Source of the DNA: Erythrobacteraceae bacterium
GTDB lineage: Bacteria > Pseudomonadota > Alphaproteobacteria > Sphingomonadales > Sphingomonadaceae
DNA: 64,000 bases
Direction: 5' to 3'
Assembly: GCA_027486035.1 (NCBI GenBank)
Contig: JAIXPX010000011.1
Location: 1-64,000, forward strand
Shown here: positions 32,087 to 41,187 of the stretch, one piece after another
Position numbering within the stretch: the stretch's first letter is position 1
Layout of the letters: the number at the start of each line of letters is the position of its first letter
Notes under the pieces: generated by a model
Seen by the model: the letters and a program-made list of their open reading frames with translations, nothing else
The model's database searches: none
Told to the model about the DNA's origin: nothing
Program-made: the position numbers and the translations under genes

Positions 32087-33538
32087 TCAGCCGCGCGCCT
32101 TGGCCAGCATCACCAGCTTCGTGTCGGTAAAGGCGAGGTAGCCTTCCTCGCCGCCTTCCGAGCCGAAGCCCGAATCGCCCACGCCGCCGAAGGGCGTCTC
32201 GGGCGATGACACGATCAACTGGTTGATCCCGACCATGCCGGCCCGCAATGCCTTGCCGAGGTAATGCGCCTCGTCGAGGTCGCCCGAGAAGGCATAGGCG
32301 GCAAGGCCGTAGCGCAGCGAATTGGCGATCCCGACCGCGTCCTCGATATGTTCGAAGGGCACGATCCCGGCGATGGGGCCGAAGGGCTCCTCGATCATCA
32401 AACGGCTGTCGGGGGCAGGGTTGGCGATGACGGTGGGCTGGAAGAAGAAGCCCCTGGTCCCGATCACCGCGCCACCGGTGACGACTTCGCCGCGATGGCC
32501 TCCAGCGTCGGCCACCACTTGCTCCATCGCCGAAATCCGCCGCGCGTGCGCCAGCGGGCCCATGTCCACGCTCTCGTCCGCGCCAGGGTCGCCGACCTTG
32601 ATCCGGCCCGCGATGGCCGCAAACTCCGCGACGAAATTGTCGTAGATCTCCTTTGCCACCAGGAAGCGCGTCGGCGAGACGCAGACCTGCCCGGCGTTGC
32701 GGAACTTGGTGGTCGCGCACATCGCGACGGCGCGTTCGACATCGGCATTTTTACTCACGATAACAGGCGCATGACCGCCAAGCTCAGGCGTGAAGCGCTT
32801 CATGCGGCTGGCGGCCAGCGCGCCGAGGTGCTTGCCGACCGCGGTCGAGCCGGTGAAGCTGACCTTGCGGGTGACGGGGGCGGCAACGAGGTGCTCGGCG
32901 ATCGGACCGGGATCGCCGTAGACGAGGTTCAGCACGCCCTTGGGCACGCCGGCATCGACGAAGCATTCGGCCAGCAGCTGGGCCGAGGCCGGGGTGTTCT
33001 CGGCCGGCTTGAGGATCGCGGTGCAGCCTGCCGCGAGCGCCCCGGCGATCTTCTTGGCGGGCAGGTTCACCGGGAAATTCCACGGGGTGAGCAGCACCGC
33101 CGGACCGATGGGTTCGTGCGTCACGATCTGGGCGATGAGCTGGTTGCCGCGCGCGGGAATCAGCCGCCCGCCCCGGCGCTTGGCCTCTTCCCCAAGAAAA
33201 TCAATCACATCGGCAGAGTTCGTGATCTCGCCCACGGCCTGTGCCCGGGTCTTTCCCATCTCGGCGGTGACCACCCGGGCGATGGCCGGAGCGCGCTCGC
33301 GCAGCAGGTCGGCGGCGCGGCGCAGGATCGCGTGGCGCTCGGCGCCCGAGGTGCGGCTCCAACCGGCGAAGGCATCATCGGCCGCCTTGAGGGCAGCGTC
33401 GAGCTGGGCGGTCGAGGCCTTGGGGCACTGGCCGATCACCTCGCCCGTGGCAGGGTTCACCACCGGCATTGTGCCAGCCTCGCCCGTTTCGATCCAGGCA
33501 CCGTCGATCAACATTGTGAGGGTCGGGTAGGCGGTCAT
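32087..33538 (-). CDS. NAD(P)-dependent succinate-semialdehyde dehydrogenase family protein
   Basis: 483 residues, aldehyde dehydrogenase superfamily. Catalytic N154 (LLTPWNFPVNLPAKKIAGAL), coenzyme loop VSFTGSTAVGKHLG, E252 in TPELGGHAPVIV and nucleophile C286 in NAGQVCVSPTR are all present, with EEPFGPIAGIVPF near the end. It is closest in pattern to GabD-type enzymes that make succinate, but the aldehyde is not fixed by sequence. It follows the FAH-family gene by 108 bases and may be transcribed separately, since a palindrome lies between them. Confidence 0.85.
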   Translation of the reverse strand: MTAYPTLTMLIDGAWIETGEAGTMPVVNPATGEVIGQCPKASTAQLDAALKAADDAFAGWSRTSGAERHAILRRAADLLRERAPAIARVVTAEMGKTRAQAVGEITNSADVIDFLGEEAKRRGGRLIPARGNQLIAQIVTHEPIGPAVLLTPWNFPVNLPAKKIAGALAAGCTAILKPAENTPASAQLLAECFVDAGVPKGVLNLVYGDPGPIAEHLVAAPVTRKVSFTGSTAVGKHLGALAASRMKRFTPELGGHAPVIVSKNADVERAVAMCATTKFRNAGQVCVSPTRFLVAKEIYDNFVAEFAAIAGRIKVGDPGADESVDMGPLAHARRISAMEQVVADAGGHRGEVVTGGAVIGTRGFFFQPTVIANPAPDSRLMIEEPFGPIAGIVPFEHIEDAVGIANSLRYGLAAYAFSGDLDEAHYLGKALRAGMVGINQLIVSSPETPFGGVGDSGFGSEGGEEGYLAFTDTKLVMLAKARG

Positions 33539-33560
33539 CGGGGGCTCCTTCGGATCGCAA

Positions 33561-33578
33561 ATGTTTCACATGAAACAT
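33561..33578. promoter_or_regulatory. parS-like palindrome
   Basis: ATGTTTCACATGAAACAT: 8-bp arms with a 2-base centre. The inner 16 bases differ from the ParB site TGTTTCACGTGAAACA at one central base. It lies 22 bases upstream of the dehydrogenase start, so it could alternatively be an operator for that gene. Confidence 0.5.
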
Positions 33579-33586
33579 TGTTCTGG

Positions 33587-33651
33587 CGGGGGTCTGTCCG
33601 GGGTCTGAACGCGCATGGCGGGGGTCTGGACCTGCATGGCAGGGCTCTAGA
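33587..33651 (-). repeat. intergenic CAGACCC-type repeat cluster (copy 3, reversed)
   Basis: Four GGTCTG/GGGCTCTAGA-like words (GGGGGTCTG, CGGGGTCTG, GGGGGTCTGG, AGGGCTCTAGACC), with GCATGGC between some of them. On the minus strand they read CAGACCCC, as in the copies at 15300 and 27425. Confidence 0.5.
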
Positions 33652-34657
33652 CCGCCACGACGTGCTGCTCGATCGCGCCGAAGATCGAGTGATTATGCGC
33701 ATCGCGCATCTCGATCCGCACCGTGTCGCCGGCCTGCATGAACGGCGTCCTGGGCGCGCCGTCGCGGATCGTCTCGATCATGCGGATCTCGGCGATGCAG
33801 GAATAGCCCGCGCCGCCCTCGGCCACGGGCTTGCCCGCCCCGCCATCGGCGCCCTTGTTCGAGACCGTGCCGGTGCCGATGATGGTTCCGGCCGCGAGGT
33901 TGCGGGTCTTGGCGGCGTGAGCCACCAGCTGCGCAAGGTTGAAGGTCGCATCGACCCCGGCGTTCGCCCGGCCGAAGGGCTGGCCGTTCAGATCGACCAT
34001 CAGCGGCAGGTGGATGAGACTGTCCGCCCATGCCGCGCCCAGCTCGTCGGGCGTTACCGCCACCGGAGAAAAGGCGCTCGCGGGCTTGGACTGGAAGAAG
34101 CCGAAGCCCTTTTCCAGCTCTGCCGGGATCAGCCCGCGCAAGCTCACATCGTTGACCAGCATCAGCAGTCGGATATGCCCGGCCGCTTGCTCGGGCGTGC
34201 ATCCCATCGGCACGTCGCCGGTGATGCAGGCGATCTCGCCCTCCATGTCGCAGCCCCAGGCGGGATCGCCCAAGGGGATGTCCTGACGCGGGCGCAGAAA
34301 GCTGTCCGATCCGCCCTGATACATCAGTGGATCGTGATAGAAGCTCTCGGGCACCTTCGCGCCGCGCGCCTGCCGCACCAGCTCAACATGATTGATATAG
34401 GCGCTGCCATCAGCCCACTGGTAGGCCCGCGGGAGGGGCGAGTGCGCCTGGCGTTCGTGAAAGCGCTCGCAGGGCACCGCCTCGTGCTCGACATCGCGGG
34501 CGAGCACTTCAAGCTCGGGCGCGACGCGCTCCCAGTTGTCGAGCGCGGCCTGCATGGTGGGGGCGATATAGCCGGCCGCGCAGCAGCGCGTGAGGTCCTT
34601 GCTGACCACCACCAGCATCCCGTCACGTGTCCCATTGTCGAGGGTTGCGAGTTTCAT
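33647..34657 (-). CDS. fumarylacetoacetate hydrolase family protein
   Basis: 336 residues. An N-terminal domain (MKLATLDNGTRDGMLVVVSK) precedes the FAH domain with FYHDPLMYQGGSDSFL, DMEGEIACITGDVPMGC (metal-binding Glu), LMLVNDVSLRGL and IGTGTVSNKG. It would hydrolyse a C-C bond in an acylpyruvate or fumarylacetoacetate-like acid. It follows a maleylacetoacetate-isomerase-like GST by 70 bases, which supports a homogentisate- or gentisate-type aromatic branch, although the dioxygenase gene is not in the window. Confidence 0.85.
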   Translation of the reverse strand: MKLATLDNGTRDGMLVVVSKDLTRCCAAGYIAPTMQAALDNWERVAPELEVLARDVEHEAVPCERFHERQAHSPLPRAYQWADGSAYINHVELVRQARGAKVPESFYHDPLMYQGGSDSFLRPRQDIPLGDPAWGCDMEGEIACITGDVPMGCTPEQAAGHIRLLMLVNDVSLRGLIPAELEKGFGFFQSKPASAFSPVAVTPDELGAAWADSLIHLPLMVDLNGQPFGRANAGVDATFNLAQLVAHAAKTRNLAAGTIIGTGTVSNKGADGGAGKPVAEGGAGYSCIAEIRMIETIRDGAPRTPFMQAGDTVRIEMRDAHNHSIFGAIEQHVVAV

Positions 34658-34727
34658 TTTCCGTCCGTCCTTGTCTGGTTCGTCATTGCCGTGTCGCTTC
34701 GCTCCTCGCAATAACGGGGGGAATGGA

Positions 34728-35387
34728 TCACGCGGGGGCCTGCCCCGGCGCATCGCTCTGCACATCGGGGTTCGCCGCCGCGAAGGCGGGCAGCGCGAGG
34801 CAGGCCGCCTCGATCCGGGTGAGGTGCGGGCTCATGGCGAGGTCGTAATCGAAGCGCCGCGCATTGTAGAGCTGGGGCACCAGCACGATCTCGAACAGGC
34901 CCGGCGCATCGCCATGGAGGAAGTCGCCCGCTCCCAGTTGCGCCAGCCGCGCCTCGACCGGATCGAGCGTGCGCTTCAGCCAGGTGCGATACCAGATATC
35001 GATCTCGTCCTGCGCGTGGCCGAGCGGGTCCTTGAGGTATGTGAGCACCGGCAGATTGTTCACCGCATGAATTTCGGTGGCGATGGCATAGGCCAGCTCG
35101 CGCACGGTGTAGCGATCCTCGATGCCCTGCGGCAGAAAGCGCGGCTCGGGATAGGCCTCGTCCAGCCATTCGAGCAGCGCCATCGATTGCGCCCGGTCGC
35201 GCCCGTCCGCTGCGAGCATGGGCAGCGAGCCGAAGGGATTGCGCTGCGTGAAGCCCGCGTCCCTGTTCTCGCCGGTGCGCAGGTCGACCGGGATGTTCTC
35301 GAAGGCGAGGCCCTTCAGATTGAGGGCAATGCGCAGGCGATATGAGGTGGAGCTGCGGAAATATCCGTAGAGTTTCATCATGCTCAT
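34728..35387 (-). CDS. maiA: maleylacetoacetate isomerase-like glutathione S-transferase
   Basis: 219 residues, zeta-class GST layout. KLYGYFRSSTSYRLRIALNL carries the SSxS glutathione-site motif (residues 12-15), then NIPVDLRTGENR, QRNPFGSLPMLAADG and a C-terminal helical domain with ATEIHAVNNLPVLTYL and WYRTWLKRTLDPVEARL. It isomerises maleylacetoacetate or maleylpyruvate with glutathione. The upstream gene is unrelated, so this is the first gene of a two- or three-gene unit with the FAH enzyme. Confidence 0.85.
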   Translation of the reverse strand: MSMMKLYGYFRSSTSYRLRIALNLKGLAFENIPVDLRTGENRDAGFTQRNPFGSLPMLAADGRDRAQSMALLEWLDEAYPEPRFLPQGIEDRYTVRELAYAIATEIHAVNNLPVLTYLKDPLGHAQDEIDIWYRTWLKRTLDPVEARLAQLGAGDFLHGDAPGLFEIVLVPQLYNARRFDYDLAMSPHLTRIEAACLALPAFAAANPDVQSDAPGQAPA

Positions 35388-35517
35388 GCGCCTGCCATCG
35401 CAGGGTTGAGGCTGGCGGGCAAGGGGAAGCGGGGCCTGGGCCGCCCCGCTCACCTCTTGGCGATTTGGCCGCTGCGCGACGCCCGGCAAGGCGGCGCGCA
35501 TCACCGTGATGCCATCC

Positions 35518-35874
35518 TCAGGCCGGTGCCAGAACCTTGTGCACCACATCGAGCAGCCGGGCCGGAGGGCAGGGCTTGGCGAGCATCGTAGCACCCGGGA
35601 AGCGCGCGGCGATCTCCACCGCGTCGGCCATGTCGGAGTGCAGGATCACCGGCACATTGTCCTCGATAAGCTTCTGCGCCAGTTCGTAGGTCAGCCCGTC
35701 AACCAGCTCGACATCGAGCACCGCAAGATCGGGCTTTTCCTTCTGGCAGGCGAGCATGGCCGAGCAAATGCCCGCGTGGGGGCCTTCCACCTCGTAGCCC
35801 GCTTCTTCGAAAGTATCACACAAATCGAAGGCCGTGATGAACTCGTCTTCGGCGATCAGAATACGCAATGCCAT
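35518..35874 (-). CDS. single-domain response regulator receiver protein
   Basis: 118 residues consisting only of a receiver domain: acidic pair E9/D10, phosphoacceptor D54 (LAVLDVELVDG), S80 (VILHSD) and K100 (LAKPCPP) are present. There is no output domain, as in the CpdR/Sma0114-type receivers of alphaproteobacteria. No kinase is adjacent. The partner and pathway are unknown. Confidence 0.85.
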   Translation of the reverse strand: MALRILIAEDEFITAFDLCDTFEEAGYEVEGPHAGICSAMLACQKEKPDLAVLDVELVDGLTYELAQKLIEDNVPVILHSDMADAVEIAARFPGATMLAKPCPPARLLDVVHKVLAPA

Positions 35875-35946
35875 GCGCCCCTCCCGTTATACGAATCCCA
35901 CAATCAGGGGTTGTAACACGGATTGGACGTCAACATCGCAAGAATA

Positions 35947-36534
35947 TCACCCGTTTCGGCCGAATTGTTCGGCAAAGCCCTTTTCGTCGCCTGCCGCGAG
36001 CAATTTGGCCTGTTCGACCCATTTGTCGCGGATGATCCGCCCCGAAAAGCGGCCGAGACGGGCATCGATCTGTTCGACTTGCTCGGGGCTCCACGCGGCG
36101 ATCTGGGCGAAGGAGGTGATCCCGAATTCGCCGAGCAGCGTGGCGATCTTGGGGCCGAGGCCCTTGATCCGGGTGAGATCGTCGCGGCTGCCGGTCGCGG
36201 GGAGGGGCGCTTCGGGCGCTTCGGGCGCGGGTGCGACTTGCGGCCCGGCCTCGGCATCCGTTCCGAGCGGCGAGGCCCCTGTCACCTGCGCCTTGGCCAT
36301 CGCCGAGAGGTCGCCCTGGATGATCTCCGCCCCGCGCGGCGCATCGATCAGCGCCTGGTTGCGCGCGGCAGGGGCCGCCCCCTCGTCAAGCACGTCGCGG
36401 TCCACCGCAGGCGCGCTGCCATCGTCGATCACCCGGGCCTTGCGGCCGGAACGCACGAGCACCCAGGCAAGTAGCGCCAGAAGGGCGAGCCCGATCAGGA
36501 TCAGCGGCAGATGGGTCTGGAGTTCGGCGGGCAT
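35947..36534 (-). CDS. membrane-anchored helix-hairpin-helix protein
   Basis: 195 residues. An N-terminal helix (LPLILIGLALLALLAWVLVR) anchors the protein. A low-complexity Ala/Pro linker follows, then a helix-hairpin-helix unit DDLTRIKGLGPKIATLLGEF, GITSFAQIAAWSPEQVEQID of the kind found in DUF4332/NuoE-fused proteins. The HhH unit may bind DNA or mediate protein contacts. A role is not known. Confidence 0.75.
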   Translation of the reverse strand: MPAELQTHLPLILIGLALLALLAWVLVRSGRKARVIDDGSAPAVDRDVLDEGAAPAARNQALIDAPRGAEIIQGDLSAMAKAQVTGASPLGTDAEAGPQVAPAPEAPEAPLPATGSRDDLTRIKGLGPKIATLLGEFGITSFAQIAAWSPEQVEQIDARLGRFSGRIIRDKWVEQAKLLAAGDEKGFAEQFGRNG

Positions 36535-36611
36535 TGTTCTGGGGTCTCCGGTGAGAATTGTGCGGTTGCAGGTGCTCTAGCAGGCGCGCGGGGCCAAGCC
36601 CAAGCGCAAGG

Positions 36612-38114
36612 TTAGTCTTCGCTCCGGCCGCCCCTGCGGAAGAGAACCTTGTCCTCTTCCGAAAAGCCGCGCCGCCAGATGACGAGGGCATAGGTGCCGA
36701 GCACGGCAGGCACGCCGAAGACAAGCTCGACCCATTCGGGCAGAAAGGTAAAGCCATAGCCCACGACCACGGCGGGCGCGGCGGCATGGACCAGCGCCCA
36801 GCGCCAGTTGGAGACCGGCGCCTTCAGGAGATGCTTGAGCAGCAGCGCCTTGATGAGGCTCGAGGTGGCAAGCGCGACCAGCAGCGCGCCGGCTGCGCCC
36901 GCGGCCTGGTAGCCGCGCCCGAGTTCAAGCTGGCGGGTGAGGGTGATGAAGGTGATGGTGAGGCTGGCCTGAAGCGCGATGATCCCGACCGAGATCGCAA
37001 GGTTGCGCTTCCTGGCGATGTAGACGAGCACGCTTTCCGAGACGACCGCCATCGAGGCGGCGACTTCGGCGGCGAGCAGGAAGGCGAGCGCGGCGGTGCC
37101 CGCGACATAGTCCGGCCCCCACAGGCCCATCACGGCCTCGCCCGGCAGGCCCAGCACCAGCGCGATGCCGAGCTGGACGGCGATGATCCAGAAGCCGACC
37201 TGCCGCACCTGCGCCGCGATCGCCTCCATGTTGCCGATCCGCAGGTTCTTGGTGATGACCGGCGACAGGATCGGCTCGAAGCTGCTCTTGAGCTTCTGCG
37301 GCAGCGAGGCGATCTGCTGCGCGGCGTAGTAGATGCCCACGGCCTGGGGCGGCGCGAACAGGCCGAGGATGAAGATGTCGAGCAGGCGCGTGCCGCGCTC
37401 GATCGCGTCGGCGCCGACGAGCGGGAAGGCGCGCGCGGACATCCTGATGAGGCCGCTGGGGCGCCAGCCGCGGGGCAGGCCGTAGGTCTTGAGGAAGGGC
37501 CACAGGGCCGTCAGCAACCCGGCATAGATCGAGGCGATGAAGGCGAGCGCCAGTCCCCCGTCGCGCGTCGCGGGGATGAAGAAGAACAGGCCCGCGCCGA
37601 TCGAGATCGTCCACGGCTCGACCACCGCTCGCGCGCGCACGGTGGTGGCGATGTCGAAGCGGTAGGCCTGCGCCGCGAGCAGAATCTCGGTGACGGCGAA
37701 GGCGGGGAGGGTGGCAACCAGCCAGATATCCCAGCGGCTGTTCATCCCGTTGGGGAACATCGGCTCGGGGAAGACCAGCAGGATCGCGGCGGCGATGGCG
37801 GAATAGAGGAGGGCGAGCAGGATCCCGTCATAGACGAGGTTCGTCTCGGCCGAGCGGTTCTCGCCCGCGCCTTCCGAAAGGCGCTGCGCGAGGCCGCGCT
37901 TTTCTCCGAGCGAGCAGAGCAGGGCGACGATCTCGATCAGCACCAGCGCCGAGGCGAAGCGCCCGAGCGCCTCGGCCCCGTAGAGGCGGGTGGCGATGAC
38001 CAGGAAGGGGATGCGCGCGATGAGGCGCACCACGAAGCCCAGCGTGTTGGTGCGCCCGCCCTTGGCGAGGGCGGCGAGATCGTCGCTGTCTCCGGGCGCG
38101 GCGGCGGCGGTCAT
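36612..38114 (-). CDS. polysaccharide flippase (Wzx-like, MATE/MVF superfamily)
   Basis: 500 residues with about 12-14 membrane helices, beginning TNTLGFVVRLIARIPFLVIA, TRLYGAEALGRFASALVLIE, the common start of Wzx/RfbX flippases. It would move lipid-linked sugar units across the inner membrane. Its ATG overlaps the gpsA stop (ATGA), so it is the last gene of tsaD-gpsA-flippase; there are no sugar transferases beside it, which leaves the polymer unknown. Confidence 0.85.
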   Translation of the reverse strand: MTAAAAPGDSDDLAALAKGGRTNTLGFVVRLIARIPFLVIATRLYGAEALGRFASALVLIEIVALLCSLGEKRGLAQRLSEGAGENRSAETNLVYDGILLALLYSAIAAAILLVFPEPMFPNGMNSRWDIWLVATLPAFAVTEILLAAQAYRFDIATTVRARAVVEPWTISIGAGLFFFIPATRDGGLALAFIASIYAGLLTALWPFLKTYGLPRGWRPSGLIRMSARAFPLVGADAIERGTRLLDIFILGLFAPPQAVGIYYAAQQIASLPQKLKSSFEPILSPVITKNLRIGNMEAIAAQVRQVGFWIIAVQLGIALVLGLPGEAVMGLWGPDYVAGTAALAFLLAAEVAASMAVVSESVLVYIARKRNLAISVGIIALQASLTITFITLTRQLELGRGYQAAGAAGALLVALATSSLIKALLLKHLLKAPVSNWRWALVHAAAPAVVVGYGFTFLPEWVELVFGVPAVLGTYALVIWRRGFSEEDKVLFRRGGRSED

Positions 38115-39133
38115 GCGAGGAGGTCCTTGGCGTCGCTTTCGAGCTCGGCGCGCAAGGGGCGGGCGAGGAGCGCGGCGACCACCTCGCGCGCGTCGGCGCC
38201 CTTGAGGATCGCGCCCACCGCTGCGACGATCGGCATGGCGATGCCGCGCTCCGCCGCCAGATCGGCGAGCACGGGGGCGGTATGCGCGCCCTCGGCCACG
38301 GTGCGGCGGTCGGCCATCAGGTCGGCCGCGCGCGCGCCTTCACCGAGCGCCCCTTTCCCCAACATTACGCCGAGGCTGAAATTGCGGCTCGAGGTGGAGG
38401 AGCAGGTCAGCACCAGATCGCCGAGGCCGCATAGCCCGCTCAAGGTCTCGACCTCGGCCCCCAGCGCCTCGCCGAAGCGGAGCATCTCGGCATAGCCTCG
38501 CGCGATCAGCGCCGCGCGGGCGTTCTGGCCGAGGGCGAGGCCGTCCACCACCCCGCAGGCGATGGCGAGCACGTTCTTGACCGCGCCGCCGATCTCCGCG
38601 CCGGTCACATCGTCGGAGTAATAGGGCCGGAAGGCCGGCCGGGCGATGGCGGGGGCAAGCCGCTCCCACTGCGCGCGTCCGCCCTCGCAGGCGAGGGTGA
38701 CGGCGGTGGGAAGCCCGGCGGCGACCTCATGCGCGAAGGTCGGCCCGGAGAGGACAGCGATGGCGCTCCCCGGGGAGGCTTCGCGGGCGACGTCGTTCAT
38801 CAGGCGGCCGGTGCCCGCCTCGATGCCCTTCGAGCACAGCACCAGATCGCGGGGGGGCTTCGGCAGGCCCGCCAGCACCCTGCCGAGCACCTGCGCCGGC
38901 GTGACCACCAGCACGGTGTCGAGCCCTGCGAGGTCGGCCAGATCACCGGTCGCGCGGATCGTCGGGGCGAGAATGGCCGAGGGCAGGTAGAGCGGGTTGC
39001 GCCGCTCGGCGTTGATCGCCTGCATCACCTCGGGTTCGTAGGCCCACAGGACAACCTCGCGCCCGTCGCTCGCCAGCATCTGCGCGAGCGCCGTGCCCCA
39101 TGCGCCCGCGCCAATGACGCCGACGGGAGTCAC
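38111..39133 (-). CDS. gpsA: NAD(P)H-dependent glycerol-3-phosphate dehydrogenase
   Basis: 340 residues. The nucleotide loop [16 protein letters not shown] (5-20), [33 protein letters not shown], the catalytic Lys in [20 protein letters not shown] and [17 protein letters not shown] are all conserved. It makes sn-glycerol 3-phosphate for phospholipids in the cytoplasm. The GTG start overlaps the tsaD stop (GTGA). Confidence 0.95.
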   Translation of the reverse strand: MTPVGVIGAGAWGTALAQMLASDGREVVLWAYEPEVMQAINAERRNPLYLPSAILAPTIRATGDLADLAGLDTVLVVTPAQVLGRVLAGLPKPPRDLVLCSKGIEAGTGRLMNDVAREASPGSAIAVLSGPTFAHEVAAGLPTAVTLACEGGRAQWERLAPAIARPAFRPYYSDDVTGAEIGGAVKNVLAIACGVVDGLALGQNARAALIARGYAEMLRFGEALGAEVETLSGLCGLGDLVLTCSSTSSRNFSLGVMLGKGALGEGARAADLMADRRTVAEGAHTAPVLADLAAERGIAMPIVAAVGAILKGADAREVVAALLARPLRAELESDAKDLLA

Positions 39134-40203
39134 GCTTTCACCCCCGCGCCGCGCACCGCCTCGGCCGCCGGATCGAGCGGCCAGCGCGGCCGCGCGACGA
39201 AATCGAGAGGGTCGCCCGCAAAGCCCGGCCCTTCCGCCGCCAGCCGCTCGCAGCCTGCCCAAGCGATCATCGCGGCATTGTCGGTGCACAGCGCCAGCGG
39301 CGGGGCGGTGAAGCGCATGGCGTGCCGGGCGGCGAAGGCTTCGAGCGCGGCGCGCACGGTCTTGTTCGCCGCAACGCCCCCCGCCACGACCAGCGCGGGG
39401 AAGGGGCCAGCGGTCTCCAGCGCCCGCGCCAGCCGGTCGATCAGGCATTCGACCGCCGCTTGCTGGAAACTCGCGCAGATATCGGCATCGGCATGGGCGC
39501 CGCTTTCCTTCGCCCGCAAGACGGCGCTTTTCAGCCCCGCGAAGGAGAAATGCGGTTCCCGCGCGCCCTTGAGCGGACGCGGGAGCGGCACCGACCCGGC
39601 GTCGCCCTCCAGCGCCAGCCGCTCGACCGCAGGCCCGCCGGGATAGCCCAGCCCCAGGATCTTCGCGGTCTTGTCGAAGGCCTCGCCCAGCGCGTCGTCG
39701 ATGGTGGTGGCAAGGCGGCGGTAGCGCCCCACACCCTCGACGCTGAGGATCTGGCAATGCCCGCCCGAAACGAGCAGCAGCAGATAGGGAAAGCCAAGGC
39801 CGGCGTCCGCCAGCCGGGGGGAGAGCGCATGGCCCTCAAGGTGGTTGACCGCGATCAGCGGCTTGTCCGCCGCCATGGCGAGCGCCTTGGCGCTGACCAG
39901 CCCGACCATCACTCCGCCGATCAGTCCGGGGCCCGCGGTCGCGGCGATGGCATCGACATCGCCGAGCGCCACGCCCGCCTCGGTCATGACCTTGGCCAGC
40001 ATCGGAGCAAGCCGCTCGGCATGGGCGCGCGCGGCGATTTCCGGCACGACCCCGCCGTAGGGCGCGTGTTCTGCCTCCTGGCTGGCGATTGCCTGAGCCA
40101 CGATTGTCCGGTCGCCGCGCACCAGCGCGACGGCGGTCTCGTCGCAGCTCGATTCGATCCCGAGAACCAGCGGCGCTTCCAAGGTGTGCGTTGATGAACC
40201 CAT
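39130..40203 (-). CDS. tsaD: tRNA N6-threonylcarbamoyladenosine synthase subunit TsaD
   Basis: 357 residues. [17 protein letters not shown] (ATPase loop), [29 protein letters not shown] (the HxxGH metal site), [11 protein letters not shown] and [13 protein letters not shown] are all present, the complete Kae1/TsaD signature. It transfers the threonylcarbamoyl group to A37 of ANN-reading tRNAs. It is the first gene of tsaD-gpsA-flippase and divergent from hemC with 42 bases between them. Confidence 0.96.
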   Translation of the reverse strand: MGSSTHTLEAPLVLGIESSCDETAVALVRGDRTIVAQAIASQEAEHAPYGGVVPEIAARAHAERLAPMLAKVMTEAGVALGDVDAIAATAGPGLIGGVMVGLVSAKALAMAADKPLIAVNHLEGHALSPRLADAGLGFPYLLLLVSGGHCQILSVEGVGRYRRLATTIDDALGEAFDKTAKILGLGYPGGPAVERLALEGDAGSVPLPRPLKGAREPHFSFAGLKSAVLRAKESGAHADADICASFQQAAVECLIDRLARALETAGPFPALVVAGGVAANKTVRAALEAFAARHAMRFTAPPLALCTDNAAMIAWAGCERLAAEGPGFAGDPLDFVARPRWPLDPAAEAVRGAGVKA

Positions 40204-40245
40204 CCGGCTTCCATCTAGCCGCTATGACGGGTAGGGCAAGCAGGC

Positions 40246-41187
40246 ATGACTGACGCATCCGCACCGCAACCGCGCCTCCGCCTCGGCACCCGCAACTCCC
40301 CGCTCGCCATGGCGCAGGCCCATGAGACCCGCAGCCGGCTGTGTGCCGCGCATGGCTGGGCCGAGGACGAGGTCGAGCTCGTCCCCGTTCTCGCCAGCGG
40401 CGACAAGGTGCTCGACCGGCCCCTGTCGGAGATCGGCGGCAAGGCGCTGTGGACCAAGGAGCTCGATCAATGGCTGGGCGAGGGGCGCATCGACCTGTCG
40501 GTGCACTCGGCCAAGGATGTCGAGACGATCCGCCCGCGCGAGTTCCACTTCCCCGCCTTCCTGCCGCGTGCCGACCGGCGCGACAGCCTGGTCGGCGCGG
40601 CCAGCATCGCCGCCATCCCGCAAGGTGCTGTCGTCGGCACCAGCGCGCCGCGCCGTGCGGCGCAGCTTCTGAACCTGAGGCCCGATTGCAAGGTCGTCAC
40701 CTTCCGCGGCAACGTCGCCACGCGCCTGAAGAAGCTGGCCGAGGGCGAGGCCGAGGTCACCTTCCTCGCGGCGGCGGGGCTCGAGCGGCTCGACCAGTCC
40801 GAGGTCGGCACGCCGCTCGGTTCGCAGGAGTGGATTCCGGCCGCCGCGCAGGGCGTGATCGCCATCGAATGCCGCGCCGATGATGCGGCAACCACCGCGC
40901 TCCTCGCCGCCATCGACCACGCGCCCACCCGCGCCGAGCTGGAGGCCGAGCGCGCGCTGCTCGCCGAACTGGGCGGCACCTGCCACTCGCCGGTCGCGGT
41001 GCTGTGCGAGCTGGCGGACGGCGCGCTCACGATGCGCGCCGCGCTGTTCAGTCCCGACGGGGCCGAGCGGATCGAGGGCACTGCCAGCTTCGCGCCGGGC
41101 GACCATGCGCCGGTCCGCGTGCTGGCTGCCGACCTGCTGGCGCGGGCGACGCCGGGCATCGCGCCGCATTTCCGCAAGGCGGGATGA
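40246..41187 (+). CDS. hemC: hydroxymethylbilane synthase (porphobilinogen deaminase)
   Basis: 313 residues. RLRLGTRNSPLAMAQAHETR at the start, DLSVHSAKDVETI with catalytic D91, VGTSAPRRAAQLLNLRPDCK, FRGNVATRLKKL and the cofactor-binding Cys in LGGTCHSPVAVL (C246) make it unambiguous. It joins four porphobilinogen units to make hydroxymethylbilane for heme and other tetrapyrroles. The stop overlaps the next ATG (ATGA). Confidence 0.96.
   Translation: MTDASAPQPRLRLGTRNSPLAMAQAHETRSRLCAAHGWAEDEVELVPVLASGDKVLDRPLSEIGGKALWTKELDQWLGEGRIDLSVHSAKDVETIRPREFHFPAFLPRADRRDSLVGAASIAAIPQGAVVGTSAPRRAAQLLNLRPDCKVVTFRGNVATRLKKLAEGEAEVTFLAAAGLERLDQSEVGTPLGSQEWIPAAAQGVIAIECRADDAATTALLAAIDHAPTRAELEAERALLAELGGTCHSPVAVLCELADGALTMRAALFSPDGAERIEGTASFAPGDHAPVRVLAADLLARATPGIAPHFRKAG

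Noticed and set aside
32264..34714. 816-residue open frame on the plus strand
   Set aside because: Runs antisense through the dehydrogenase and FAH genes and across their intergenic gap.
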